Shown piece after piece: positions 44,014 to 52,776 of a DNA stretch of 64,000 bases (position 1 is the stretch's first letter; each line of letters begins with the position of its first letter). A model generated the notes under the pieces. The model searched no databases. It was given only the letters and a program-made list of their open reading frames with translations, and was not told the DNA's origin. The stretch lies in contig JAITRC010000020.1 of the NCBI GenBank assembly GCA_031288615.1, forward strand, positions 1 through 64,000, read 5' to 3'. The stretch is from Tannerellaceae bacterium (GTDB taxonomy: Bacteria > Bacteroidota > Bacteroidia > Bacteroidales > Tannerellaceae). Both the position numbers and the translations under genes were made by a program.

Positions 44014-45546
44014 ATGAAAAAGACATTTATCTACGCAATTATTCCTACTATCGTCAGCCTCTCTTCTTGCGCCGACCTCTCCTTGGAGCCTAATTTCCTC
44101 ACGGGAAGTAATTTCCCCAAGACTGATGCCGATGCCATCGTTGCCACCAACGCTATCTACGTGCCCGAATCGAAGATCAGCGCTACCATTACCTATTTCG
44201 TGGATGCTGCTTCCGATGCCACCATCTCCGGTGAAGCTGTCTTGGGTGATGGCGGAGCCACACTCTCTAATCTTACCTACGGCACTAGTAACACTAACGT
44301 AGACTACATCTGGAAGCAGTTGTATATTGGTATTTCTAACGCTAACGCTTTAATTGAGGCGCTTGGGGACGCTTCCAGCGTGAATCCTACTCTTGCAGAA
44401 CGGCTTACCAACGAAGCTCGCTTCCTCCGCGCACACTATTACTTTTATCTCGTCCAACTCTTTGGGGATGTTCCCCTTGTACTTTCCACCGGCGGAGGTA
44501 TCGGTGTACCTCGTGACGACGTGCATCAGGTCTACTCCCAGATTGTGGCCGATCTCCAAGCCGCTACCGCCCTACCCCTGGATGCCGATTATCCGGCAGC
44601 CGATAAAGGACGCGCTTCCAAAGGAGCCGCTTATGCACTTCTGGCTAAGGTACATCTTACGTGGGCAACTACTCCTGGTGTAGATAACCCCGATGCACAC
44701 TACACCGCTGCCGTCACCGCTGCTTCCCAAGTTACCGGCTATAGCCTCACCGATAATTTCCTTGACAACTGGAACAAAAACAATCGCTACCCTACCGAGC
44801 ATATTTTCTCCGCTTCGCACATCGTTGGACAGGAAGCGGCTGGCGACGGGGGCAATCACCAGGCACATTGCGCTTTCGCCACCACCTTTGACGACGAAAC
44901 GCCCCACCTTGTTGTTTCTGATTCCTCCTTTTTCACCCGTTTTGAGCCGGATGACCAACGCTACGAAGGTTCTTACCTCTTTGAGGCCACCAATCCCGAC
45001 AACGGGAAAACTACCCGGTACACCCTCCCCCGATATCGCAAGTATATAGATGTAGATAACATCGCTACTTCTGCCTTTACCCGCGATCATAACCGCACTA
45101 TCCTCCGTTATGCCGATGTCTTGCTCATTCATGCTGAGGCACTCAACGAACTTGGCCATACTACCGACGCACTTCCATTACTTAATCAGGTTCGCCACCG
45201 TGCTTTCCATAACGTGACGCCTCCTTTGTACCCTGAAAATTTCTATATCCACGCTACTTCTCAAGAAGAGGTCAGAGATGCCATTCGCCGCGAACGTTTC
45301 TTTGAGTTTGTCTATGAGCAATCCCGCTGGTTCGACCTTGTCCGCTGGAAAGTCCTCGTGAAGACTATCCGTAAAGTCGAAGCCCAAGAGAAAAATAACC
45401 ATGTCTCCCTCAAACACTACCGCTTCCCCATCCCCCAGTCTGAGCGTAACCTCAATCCTAACCTTACTCAGAATCCCGGTTACGATGACAACAATCTCTC
45501 CCCTTACCTTGCCCCCGATTATGAAGTAGGTACCGACGGTTTCTAA
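44014..45546 (+). CDS. SusD/RagB-family surface lipoprotein
   Basis: A 510-residue outer-membrane lipoprotein with lipobox SLSSC (Cys near residue 19). TPR-type helices carry the family signatures ARFLRAHYYFYLVQLFGDVP (near residues 130-150) and a later SKGAAYALLAKVHL. The C-terminal RagB/SusD block contains VRDAIRRERFFEFVYEQSRW followed by FDLVRW. It captures the ligand and delivers it to SusC. It is 12 bases downstream of susC and clearly co-transcribed. Substrate not deducible. Confidence 0.95.
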   Translation: MKKTFIYAIIPTIVSLSSCADLSLEPNFLTGSNFPKTDADAIVATNAIYVPESKISATITYFVDAASDATISGEAVLGDGGATLSNLTYGTSNTNVDYIWKQLYIGISNANALIEALGDASSVNPTLAERLTNEARFLRAHYYFYLVQLFGDVPLVLSTGGGIGVPRDDVHQVYSQIVADLQAATALPLDADYPAADKGRASKGAAYALLAKVHLTWATTPGVDNPDAHYTAAVTAASQVTGYSLTDNFLDNWNKNNRYPTEHIFSASHIVGQEAAGDGGNHQAHCAFATTFDDETPHLVVSDSSFFTRFEPDDQRYEGSYLFEATNPDNGKTTRYTLPRYRKYIDVDNIATSAFTRDHNRTILRYADVLLIHAEALNELGHTTDALPLLNQVRHRAFHNVTPPLYPENFYIHATSQEEVRDAIRRERFFEFVYEQSRWFDLVRWKVLVKTIRKVEAQEKNNHVSLKHYRFPIPQSERNLNPNLTQNPGYDDNNLSPYLAPDYEVGTDGF

Positions 45547-45549
45547 GGC

Positions 45550-46674
45550 TTAAGCGAGAACTTTCTTGAACAACCGACGGGTCTTGTGATGTTCGCGTTG
45601 AAAGTAGCTCCACTGGGATTGCACGGCGGTGTTATTCTCCAGTTCGGGGTTACTTTCGGCGTAGATGATGCCTAATTTGCGATAGATGGGAATCAAGTCA
45701 TTGAAGAGTAAGGCATTGACTCCTTTATTTTGGTATTCCGGATGGACGGCGACGAGATAGAGGTCTATGACTTTAGGGTTTATCTTGAGTGCGAAGAGTA
45801 AGTGCAACCATCCGAAGGGGAAGAGGTGTCCTTTAGCCTTCTGCATGGCCGTCGAAAGGGAAGGCAAGGAGATGCCGAAGGCGACGAGGCGTTGGTCACT
45901 CTTGCGGACGATAAGGGTGACTAGGTCGGGGCGAAGGATGGGTAAGTAGATGGAGAGGTAATAGTCAACTTGACGCTGGGTTAGGGGCACGAAGCCGTAG
46001 AGGGGTGCGTAGGCGATGTTGAGTAGCTCGAATATTTGTGGCGCGAAGCGAGACAGTTCTTTTCCGGAGGCTTTGACGACTTCAAGAGAGTAACGTTCCT
46101 TCACAATTTGGCCGATGCGCAAATGTTTTTGGGGGATTCCGTCGGGAATGTAGATTTTGAACTCATGCCAGTCGGTTTCTTTGGTGTAGCCAAGTCGTTG
46201 GAGCTGATCCTTGTAATAAGGGTAGTTATAGATGGTGGCCATGGTACCGAGCTGGTCGAAGCCGTCGACCAGGAGGCCTTCATGGTCGAGGTCGGTGAAG
46301 CCCATGGGACCCACTAACTTCTCCATGCCTTGTGCTTTAGCCCAACTTTCGGCTGTGGCGAACAATTTATCAACTACTTCGTCATCATCTTCAAAGTCTA
46401 CGAACCCGAATCGTGCGTAGCGCTGGCTCCACACGGTATTACTGATTTGATTGACCATCACAGCAATCCGTCCGACCACTTGCTTGTCAAGATAGGCCAG
46501 GAAGTAGGCCGCCTTGCAATGATCGAAGGCGGGATTTTTGGCCTTGTCCAGGGTCATCATTTCTTCACTGACCAGACTGGGTACGTGAAACTTGTTTTTG
46601 CGGTACAGCCGGTGGTTGAACTTAACAAACTCGCGCAAAGCGCACCTTGTGGTCACCTCTTTGATCGTTACCAT
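45550..46674 (-). CDS. GNAT-fold acyltransferase-like protein
   Basis: A 374-residue protein. The C-terminal third resembles a GNAT acyltransferase: VIDLYLVAVHPEYQNKGVNALLF has the acyl-CoA-binding Q/N-x-x-G-x-(N/A) loop. The N-terminal part has LREFVKFNHRLYRKNKFHVP and VGRIAVMVN. Substrate unknown. It is convergent with susD, leaving only three bases between stops, and lies 12 bases downstream of thrC in the same direction, so it may share its transcript. The family is widespread in Bacteroidetes as a single-copy gene of unknown role. Confidence 0.75.
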   Translation of the reverse strand: MVTIKEVTTRCALREFVKFNHRLYRKNKFHVPSLVSEEMMTLDKAKNPAFDHCKAAYFLAYLDKQVVGRIAVMVNQISNTVWSQRYARFGFVDFEDDDEVVDKLFATAESWAKAQGMEKLVGPMGFTDLDHEGLLVDGFDQLGTMATIYNYPYYKDQLQRLGYTKETDWHEFKIYIPDGIPQKHLRIGQIVKERYSLEVVKASGKELSRFAPQIFELLNIAYAPLYGFVPLTQRQVDYYLSIYLPILRPDLVTLIVRKSDQRLVAFGISLPSLSTAMQKAKGHLFPFGWLHLLFALKINPKVIDLYLVAVHPEYQNKGVNALLFNDLIPIYRKLGIIYAESNPELENNTAVQSQWSYFQREHHKTRRLFKKVLA

Positions 46675-46686
46675 TGGGATAATCCT

Positions 46687-47994
46687 TTATATGGCCATCA
46701 AATACTCCTTAAAATCGTCGTAAGTCGCGCTAATCTCTTTCGTGTCCTTCTTGCCCTTGAGAAAATTCTGCAGGGTATCGGGGAGGTCTATCCCGCCAAG
46801 GACGAGAGTGTTTATTATCTCCTGAAATTTCGCCGGATGTGCGGTCTCCAGGAATATTCCTCTTTCCTCTTTCTTCAACTCTTCGGTCAATCCCCGATAT
46901 CCGCACGCCCCATGAGGATCAAGGATATACCCTCTTTCAGCACATACCGAGCCAATCATGGACGCTATTTGCAAATCGTCATAGCTATGTGCACTAATGA
47001 GTTTCTTTATCTGCTCATGCGACCCGTCGTAGAGCGCTAATATGCGCGCAAAGTTGCTTGGGTTGCCGACGTCCATCGCATTGGCCAGTGTTGTCTTGGA
47101 AGGGCGCGGATTAAACTTCCCTGTTTGTAGATATTCCTCGAATACATTATTCTCATTGTTGGCTGCTATAAATCGGGATACGGGTAGCCCCATCTTATGC
47201 GCCATTAGCCCCGCCGTGAGATTCCCGAAGTTCCCGCTAGGTACCGAAAAAACCACGTCCCCTTTCCGTCCTGTCGTCTTTTCAAGCTCACTCACGCCTA
47301 TAAAGTAGTAGAATGTCTGCGGTAACAGCCTCCCTATATTGATTGAATTCGCCGACGTGATAGATAGTGTCTTCCGTACTTCCTTATCCGAAAAAGCCCC
47401 CTTGACCAACCGCTGACAGTCATCGAACGTTCCGTCTACCTCCAACGCTGTGATGTTATTTCCTAGCGTGGTGAACTGGCTTTCCTGAATTCTGCTCACC
47501 TTCCCCTTGGGGTACAACACATGCACTCGTATTCCGTCTACTCCCAGAAATCCATTGGCCACCGCCGATCCCGTATCGCCCGATGTCGCTACCAGCACGT
47601 GAATCTCTTTCTCCCGTGACTCCACAATAAAATGGCTGAGCAACCGTGCCATAAATCGCGCTCCCACATCCTTGAACGCTAACGTGGGACCATGAAATAG
47701 TTCCAAGCTAAACTTATTCTCAAAAAGATTCTCCAGCGGAATGTCGAACGAAAGCGTCTCCCTCACGATCTTCTCCAATACATCCTCCGGCAAATCTCCT
47801 CCAAAGAGACCCTTGCCTACCGTGAAGCCGATCTCTTCCTTACTAAATTTGTCCAGATTCTCCGCAAATCCCTCCGGTAGCAGACCTGTCAACTTCTCCG
47901 GCATAAATAGTCCACCGTCATCGGCCAGCCCTTTAATCACCGCCTCTTCCAGAGACACCAATTCCTTTTTCCCGTTTGTACTGTAATATCTCAT
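46687..47994 (-). CDS. thrC: Threonine synthase
   Basis: A 435-residue PLP enzyme that makes threonine from phosphohomoserine. MRYYSTNGKKELVSLEEAVI is the typical N-terminus. The PLP lysine is in HGPTLAFKDVGARFM near residue 110, the phosphate-binding loop in VATSGDTGSAVANGF, and VPSGNFGNLTAGLMA and DPHGACGYRG follow. Length is normal. The minus strand has TAGTTTTG (plus-strand 48021-48028) 26 bases before the ATG. In Bacteroidetes thrC usually follows thrA and apgM-like genes; here apgM is elsewhere in the window and thrA is absent. Confidence 0.96.
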   Translation of the reverse strand: MRYYSTNGKKELVSLEEAVIKGLADDGGLFMPEKLTGLLPEGFAENLDKFSKEEIGFTVGKGLFGGDLPEDVLEKIVRETLSFDIPLENLFENKFSLELFHGPTLAFKDVGARFMARLLSHFIVESREKEIHVLVATSGDTGSAVANGFLGVDGIRVHVLYPKGKVSRIQESQFTTLGNNITALEVDGTFDDCQRLVKGAFSDKEVRKTLSITSANSINIGRLLPQTFYYFIGVSELEKTTGRKGDVVFSVPSGNFGNLTAGLMAHKMGLPVSRFIAANNENNVFEEYLQTGKFNPRPSKTTLANAMDVGNPSNFARILALYDGSHEQIKKLISAHSYDDLQIASMIGSVCAERGYILDPHGACGYRGLTEELKKEERGIFLETAHPAKFQEIINTLVLGGIDLPDTLQNFLKGKKDTKEISATYDDFKEYLMAI

Positions 47995-48020
47995 CTGGCT
48001 ATGAAATTAATTATGTTTGA

Positions 48021-48028
48021 CAAAACTA
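48021..48028 (-). promoter_or_regulatory. -7 element of thrC
   Basis: The minus strand reads TAGTTTTG (TAnnTTTG), 26 bases before the thrC ATG, in the 45-base gap after the CDF gene. Confidence 0.45.
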
Positions 48029-48039
48029 TGTTTTTCTAC

Positions 48040-48630
48040 TCAGTGATACGCTTGCAGACTGTCTTTTAATAATCCCACCGTTCCGTAAATGATCACCGCC
48101 GACACCGCCAACCCTATTACCGGGTCTATTATATACATCCCCGTGTATCTGATCACCAATCCCGAAACTAATACCCCTACCGATACAAGCGTATCCGCAG
48201 CCATGTGGTAGTACGCCCCTCGGGCATTTATATCCTTCTCCTTCTCTTTTACGAATAGCCACGCTGTCACGCCGTTAATCAACACCCCTATCCCCGCCGT
48301 CCACATCACCCCGCTCCCATTCACCTCCACCGGCTCCATTATCTTTTCGATACTCTCCCAGATTATAAATCCTACTGCTACCAACAGTATCACCGCGTTC
48401 AAACACGATATAGTTACCCCCATTCTCTTATATCTCCCCCCTATCGACAGTCGAAATCCCACCAATGCAAGTATAAGCCCCACCACATCACTTAGATTAT
48501 GCCCCGCATCCGATATCAGCCCTGCCGAGTTAAAATACTTTCCCGCTGTCCACTCCGCCATTACGAAGATACTGTTCAATGTAATGCCGATAATATATTT
48601 CTTTGTCTGCGTCATCTTTTTCCCGTTCAA
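48040..48630 (-). CDS. Cation diffusion facilitator transporter, membrane domain only
   Basis: A 196-residue CDF protein. The metal-site helix has SAGLISDAGHNLSDVVGLIL (HxxxD-type) near residues 35-55, and a later helix YYHMAADTLVSVGVLVSGLV carries the paired HxxxD. Six membrane segments are present, but the protein ends at LLKDSLQAYH, so the usual C-terminal cytoplasmic dimerisation domain of about 90 residues is missing. This may be a natural short form or a truncation. It would export Zn2+ or a similar ion. Its ATG overlaps the stop of holA (4 bases). Confidence 0.85.
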   Translation of the reverse strand: MNGKKMTQTKKYIIGITLNSIFVMAEWTAGKYFNSAGLISDAGHNLSDVVGLILALVGFRLSIGGRYKRMGVTISCLNAVILLVAVGFIIWESIEKIMEPVEVNGSGVMWTAGIGVLINGVTAWLFVKEKEKDINARGAYYHMAADTLVSVGVLVSGLVIRYTGMYIIDPVIGLAVSAVIIYGTVGLLKDSLQAYH

Positions 48631-49637
48631 TGAAGTATCCTATATATAAGCTCTTTGAGCAATTCGCCATCCTCTACAGAATTGTTGTCCACCCCTTTAC
48701 TTCGCCCATCCGCCACCCGTATGGCGTCTATTGCCTCAACAACCTGCTTTGCGCTGTAGTTCCGCATCCCCGTAACGTAATCTTTTACCTGAAAACTCTG
48801 ACGAAACCCTAATGCAGTCATCAATCCTCCTTCCGTACGGTCTTCCGCATAATGACAACAAATAAGATTCGAAAAGTAATTGAAGAGAACCGCCAGCGTA
48901 GCCTGTATCGGATTATTTTTCGGTGTATGGCTGAAATATTTAGCAATCGTGTACGCCCGTTTATTGTTACGCTGAATGATCGCCCGTAGTAACTCGAAAT
49001 TATTATACTCCTTACTGATCCCTACATGCGCCTCCACCGTCTCCGCTCGGATGGTTTTCTCCTCTTTAAGCAGCATTCGCAATTTACCCACCTCTTTTCC
49101 CAGCCTTGTAAGGTCATTCCCTATATGATCCGCCAGCATTTGTGATGCTTTAGCCTCAATCTCTATCCCGTACCCTTTTAAAAGGGTATGGATAAACCCC
49201 ACTAACTGATATTCCGGCACCTTTTTACTCTCAAAGAGCACTCCATTTGCTTCCGCAGCTGACGCCAGCATCTTCCTCCGGTCTAATACCTTATATTTAT
49301 AGTTAAGTACTAATATCGTCGACTCAAGCGGCTTTTTCACATACCCCGCCAGCGTCTCTATGTCCTTAAGCTGTTGTGCCTCTCGCACTACTACCAATTG
49401 CCTCTCTGCCATTACAGGATAACGACGCACCGCATTCAATACATCCCCTACAGATACATCCCCCCCATACAATACAATCTGATTAAAATCCTTGTCTTCC
49501 GACTTTACAACCTCTTCAAGTAATAATGTAGTGATAGCATCTATAAAGTACGCCTCCTCGCCCATCAGTATATACACCGTAGCAAATTTTCTATGCTTAA
49601 TATCTGCTACTATAGATTCAAAAGTAAGATTCTTCAT
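48627..49637 (-). CDS. holA: DNA polymerase III delta subunit
   Basis: A 336-residue clamp-loader subunit. It has VYILMGEEAYFIDAITTLLL near the N-terminus, RQLVVVREAQQLKDIETLAGY, VLNYKYKVLDRRKMLASAA, LADHIGNDLTRLGKEVGKL (the conserved delta helix) and the C-terminal collar region. It opens the sliding clamp; partner delta-prime is encoded by holB in this window. The start at 49637 (MKNLTFESI) is chosen because the minus strand has TATCTTTG at plus-strand 49659-49666. It is followed by the CDF gene with a 4-base overlap. Confidence 0.93.
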   Translation of the reverse strand: MKNLTFESIVADIKHRKFATVYILMGEEAYFIDAITTLLLEEVVKSEDKDFNQIVLYGGDVSVGDVLNAVRRYPVMAERQLVVVREAQQLKDIETLAGYVKKPLESTILVLNYKYKVLDRRKMLASAAEANGVLFESKKVPEYQLVGFIHTLLKGYGIEIEAKASQMLADHIGNDLTRLGKEVGKLRMLLKEEKTIRAETVEAHVGISKEYNNFELLRAIIQRNNKRAYTIAKYFSHTPKNNPIQATLAVLFNYFSNLICCHYAEDRTEGGLMTALGFRQSFQVKDYVTGMRNYSAKQVVEAIDAIRVADGRSKGVDNNSVEDGELLKELIYRILH

Positions 49638-49658
49638 TGCGAAACCTATTTCAGTGTA

Positions 49659-49666
49659 CAAAGATA
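49659..49666 (-). promoter_or_regulatory. -7 element of holA
   Basis: The minus strand reads TATCTTTG, 21 bases before the holA ATG and inside the gap after dxr. Confidence 0.5.
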
Positions 49667-49675
49667 CAACTCTAC

Positions 49676-50824
49676 CTACAGCAACTCCTTTGCCAGACGA
49701 CGCGCTTGTGCATCACTGCTTACGTAATCCTCATACACCGGCGAAGGCAGAAAATCCGCACGCAACATCGTTTGCTCTATCACCCGACTCATCCCCACAA
49801 AGCTGATTTCCTCCTGTAAAAACGCCTCAACTGCTATTTCGTTCGCTGCATTCAGGATACATGGCATATTCCCTCCCTTTTCAATTGCCTCGTACGCAAA
49901 CTTCAGGTTCGGAAATCGATTCATATCCGGCATCTCGAAGGTAAGTGCCCCGTATCTTGTCAAATCAAGCCGTTGCAAGCTGTTCTTAAGACGATGTGGA
50001 TAGTTCAACGCGTATGCAATCGGTATCCTCATATCCGGTATCCCTAATTGCGCCATCACCGCCCCATCTTCAAACTGTACCATTGAATGAATAACCGACT
50101 CAGGATGCACAACCACCTCTATTTTCTCTGCCTTTATGCCGAATAGCCACCGCGCTTCGATCATTTCAAAGCCTTTATTCATCATTGATGCCGAGTCAAT
50201 ACTAATCTTTACCCCCATACTCCAGTTAGGGTGTTTGAGTGCTTGTGATTTCGTCACTTTTCCCAGCTCCTCCAGGGTTTTTGTCCGGAACGGACCTCCT
50301 GAAGCAGTAAGAATGATCTTCTCCACAGGATTGTGTACGCTTCCCGCAAGGCATTGAAATATCGCCGAGTGCTCCGAATCAATAGGTAACAACGGCACTT
50401 GATGAGCTATGGCTAAAGACGTTACCAGTTCCCCCGCCACCACCATTGTTTCTTTATTTGCCAATGCAATAGCCTTACCTGCACGGATGGCGCTAAGCGT
50501 AGGCTTCAATCCCGCATATCCCACCAATGCCGTAACCACCATATCTATCCCCTCCGACCCGACAACCTGCGCAATAGACTCTTCGCCCGCCCACACCTTG
50601 ACCGGAAGCTCTTTCAACGCTTCCTTCAATTCTCCATACTTGCCTTCGTTCGCAATCACAACTACCTCCGGCGAAAATTCTCGCACCTGCTCAGTAATCA
50701 GATTGACGTTATCATTCGCTGTAAGGGCATACACTTCAAAGAGATCACGATGTTCCCTTACCACCTCCAAGGCTTGCACCCCTATTGACCCGGTAGAGCC
50801 TAATATAGCTAACTGTCTTTTCAT
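49676..50824 (-). CDS. dxr: 1-deoxy-D-xylulose 5-phosphate reductoisomerase
   Basis: A 382-residue NADPH-dependent enzyme, the second step of the MEP isoprenoid pathway. It has the nucleotide-binding LAILGSTGSIGVQALEVV, ALANKETMVVAGELV, the metal-binding PIDSEHSAIFQCL (Asp/Glu ligands), LTASGGPFR and the active-site SASMMNKGFEMIEARWLF. Length is normal. The usual Bacteroidetes neighbour rseP is not next to it. It is divergent from the NIF3 gene; the minus strand shows TACTTTCG (plus-strand 50867-50874) as a near-consensus promoter. Confidence 0.97.
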   Translation of the reverse strand: MKRQLAILGSTGSIGVQALEVVREHRDLFEVYALTANDNVNLITEQVREFSPEVVVIANEGKYGELKEALKELPVKVWAGEESIAQVVGSEGIDMVVTALVGYAGLKPTLSAIRAGKAIALANKETMVVAGELVTSLAIAHQVPLLPIDSEHSAIFQCLAGSVHNPVEKIILTASGGPFRTKTLEELGKVTKSQALKHPNWSMGVKISIDSASMMNKGFEMIEARWLFGIKAEKIEVVVHPESVIHSMVQFEDGAVMAQLGIPDMRIPIAYALNYPHRLKNSLQRLDLTRYGALTFEMPDMNRFPNLKFAYEAIEKGGNMPCILNAANEIAVEAFLQEEISFVGMSRVIEQTMLRADFLPSPVYEDYVSSDAQARRLAKELL

Positions 50825-50852
50825 TCTTTCCTTAATCTTGCAACATACTCTC

Positions 50853-50860
50853 TACCTTTG
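50853..50860 (+). promoter_or_regulatory. -7 element of the NIF3 gene
   Basis: TACCTTTG, 47 bases before the ATG at 50908. The divergent dxr promoter candidate is at 50867-50874, so the two overlap in space. Confidence 0.5.
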
Positions 50861-50907
50861 CCTCAACGAAAGTACTATAAAGTAGTTATAAAAACGAAAG
50901 AACAAAG

Positions 50908-52005
50908 ATGATAACTATTAGTCGGCTATTAGAGGTTTTGGAGGAGTTTGCTCCACCGGCGTTACAAGAAAGCTTCGATAACACGGGAATCCAAGTAGGT
51001 GAAACGGGGCAAGAGGCGAGAGGTGCCTTGCTGTGTGTGGATGTAACCGAAGAGGTGATTGACGAAGCATTGGCCAAGGGCTGTAATCTGGTGATTGCCC
51101 ACCATCCGTTGCTATTTAAACCGGTAAAGTCGTTGCGCGGGGCGACTTACATAGAGCGTTGCGTGATGAAGGCCTGCAAGTACAACATAGTGATATACGC
51201 CGCTCATACAAATCTGGATAATGTGCGCAAAGGTGTAAACGGTTGTTTGGCCGAACGGATAGGCCTGAATAACATACATATCCTAAGCCCGAAAAGGGAA
51301 GGGTTGGTGAAGGTGGTCACCTTTGTACCTTCCGAGCATGCGCAAAAAGTGCGGGATGCGTTGTTCGCCATCGGTGCGGGATACATAGGTAACTATGACC
51401 GATGCAGTTTTCGCCTTGAAGGACTGGGGTCATTTTGTGCTCAGGACGGAGCGCATCCATTTATAGGAGAAGTAGGGATGGAACATGTAGAACGGGAAGA
51501 AAGGATAGAAACGGTTATTCCGGCTTACCTACAGGGAAAAGTTTTGCAAGCGGTGCAGGCGGCGCATCCATATGAAGAACCGGCTACGGATATCTATCCA
51601 TTGAATAATGCATGGGAAGGGGCAGGGGCAGGTATTTGGGGAGACTTGCCGGAAGAAGAGAATGAACAGGATTTCCTGTTGCGTATAAAAGAACTGTTCA
51701 ATGTACCGTGTATTCAACATTCCACCCTGAGGGAGAAAGCGGTACGGAGGGTAGCAGTGTGCGGGGGTAGCGGAGCTTTCTTGATCAAAGAGGCTATTGC
51801 TTGCAGAGCAGATGTCCTAATCACGGGTGAAGCACGGTATAATGACTACTACGATGTAGAGAGTCGTCTCTTGCTGGCAGTGACTGGGCACTACGAGTCG
51901 GAAGCCTGTACAAAAGACATCTTCCGGACGCTCATATTGAAAAAATTCCCTACTTTCGCGCTGCATCTTTCGGAAACGGATGTAAACCCTGTAAAATACT
52001 TGTAG
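50908..52005 (+). CDS. NIF3-like dinuclear metal-centre protein
   Basis: A 365-residue NIF3/YbgI family protein. It has LQESFDNTGIQVGE, LLCVDVTEEVIDEAL, the metal-binding VIAHHPLLFKPVKSL near residue 65, YAAHTNLDNVRKGVN and, near the end, LITGEARYNDYYDVESRLLLAVTGHYESE. A middle insertion of about 110 residues (VTFVPSEHAQKVRDALFAIG and onwards) is the PII/CutA-like domain found in the longer family members. Activity is debated; GTP cyclohydrolase I-like has been proposed. It precedes the zinc-ribbon gene by three bases, a common Bacteroidetes arrangement. Confidence 0.92.
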   Translation: MITISRLLEVLEEFAPPALQESFDNTGIQVGETGQEARGALLCVDVTEEVIDEALAKGCNLVIAHHPLLFKPVKSLRGATYIERCVMKACKYNIVIYAAHTNLDNVRKGVNGCLAERIGLNNIHILSPKREGLVKVVTFVPSEHAQKVRDALFAIGAGYIGNYDRCSFRLEGLGSFCAQDGAHPFIGEVGMEHVEREERIETVIPAYLQGKVLQAVQAAHPYEEPATDIYPLNNAWEGAGAGIWGDLPEEENEQDFLLRIKELFNVPCIQHSTLREKAVRRVAVCGGSGAFLIKEAIACRADVLITGEARYNDYYDVESRLLLAVTGHYESEACTKDIFRTLILKKFPTFALHLSETDVNPVKYL

Positions 52006-52008
52006 ATA

Positions 52009-52776
52009 ATGGCAGCAAGGAAGGCCTCCAAAGTTGAGAAGGAATATACGGTTGAGGAAAAACTCTTCGCGTTGTACCGGCTCCAGTCAATGGTGACGGA
52101 GATAGACAAGATACGAACCCTTCGGGGTGAACTACCTCTTGAAGTACAAGACCTCGAAGACGAGGTGGCTGGCTTGGAAACACGCCTACAGAAATATACT
52201 TCTGAAATTCGTACAGGAGAGGAGTCTATTGCTACTCAAAAGAAGAAGATAGCAGAAGCTACCGCCCTCATCTCGAAATACAAGACACAGTTAGATACCG
52301 TACGCAACAACCGCGAGTTTGACAGCCTGTCAAAAGAAATTGAGTATCAGGAACTGGAAATAACCCTTGCGGAGAAGAAAATGGCGGAGAGTACCGAGCT
52401 TGTCGGGCTAAGAAAGGGTGAAATAGGCTCTATCGCCGAAATGCTTAATCAACGTAAGGAAGATCTGACCCAAAAAAAAAGTGAATTGGATGAGATTGTT
52501 TCCGAAACACGTCAAGAAGAAGATAAACTTCGTGAAAAAGCCAAGGCTCTAGAGACTAACATTGAGCCGCGATTATTGGCTGCGTTCAAACGTATTCGTA
52601 AGGGTACCCGTAACGGCTTGGCGGTCGTTGATATTCAGCGTGATGCTTGTGCCGGCTGTTTCAACAATATCCCCCCACAGAAACAGATGGACATTAAAAT
52701 GCGTAAGAAAATCATCGTTTGTGAATACTGCGGACGTATTTTGGTGGATGCCGGAATGAGCGAAGGGGAAAAGTGA
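52009..52776 (+). CDS. C4-type zinc-ribbon coiled-coil protein
   Basis: A 255-residue protein: a long antiparallel coiled coil (LQSMVTEIDKIRTLRGELPL to about residue 195) followed by a C4 zinc ribbon, CAGCFNNIPP ... CEYCGRILVD (cysteines near residues 216, 219, 241, 244). Members of this family are suggested to bind nucleic acid or act in RNA-related processes; the function is not firm. Together with NIF3 upstream (3-base gap) and tilS downstream (4-base overlap) it forms a tight three-gene unit. Confidence 0.88.
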   Translation: MAARKASKVEKEYTVEEKLFALYRLQSMVTEIDKIRTLRGELPLEVQDLEDEVAGLETRLQKYTSEIRTGEESIATQKKKIAEATALISKYKTQLDTVRNNREFDSLSKEIEYQELEITLAEKKMAESTELVGLRKGEIGSIAEMLNQRKEDLTQKKSELDEIVSETRQEEDKLREKAKALETNIEPRLLAAFKRIRKGTRNGLAVVDIQRDACAGCFNNIPPQKQMDIKMRKKIIVCEYCGRILVDAGMSEGEK

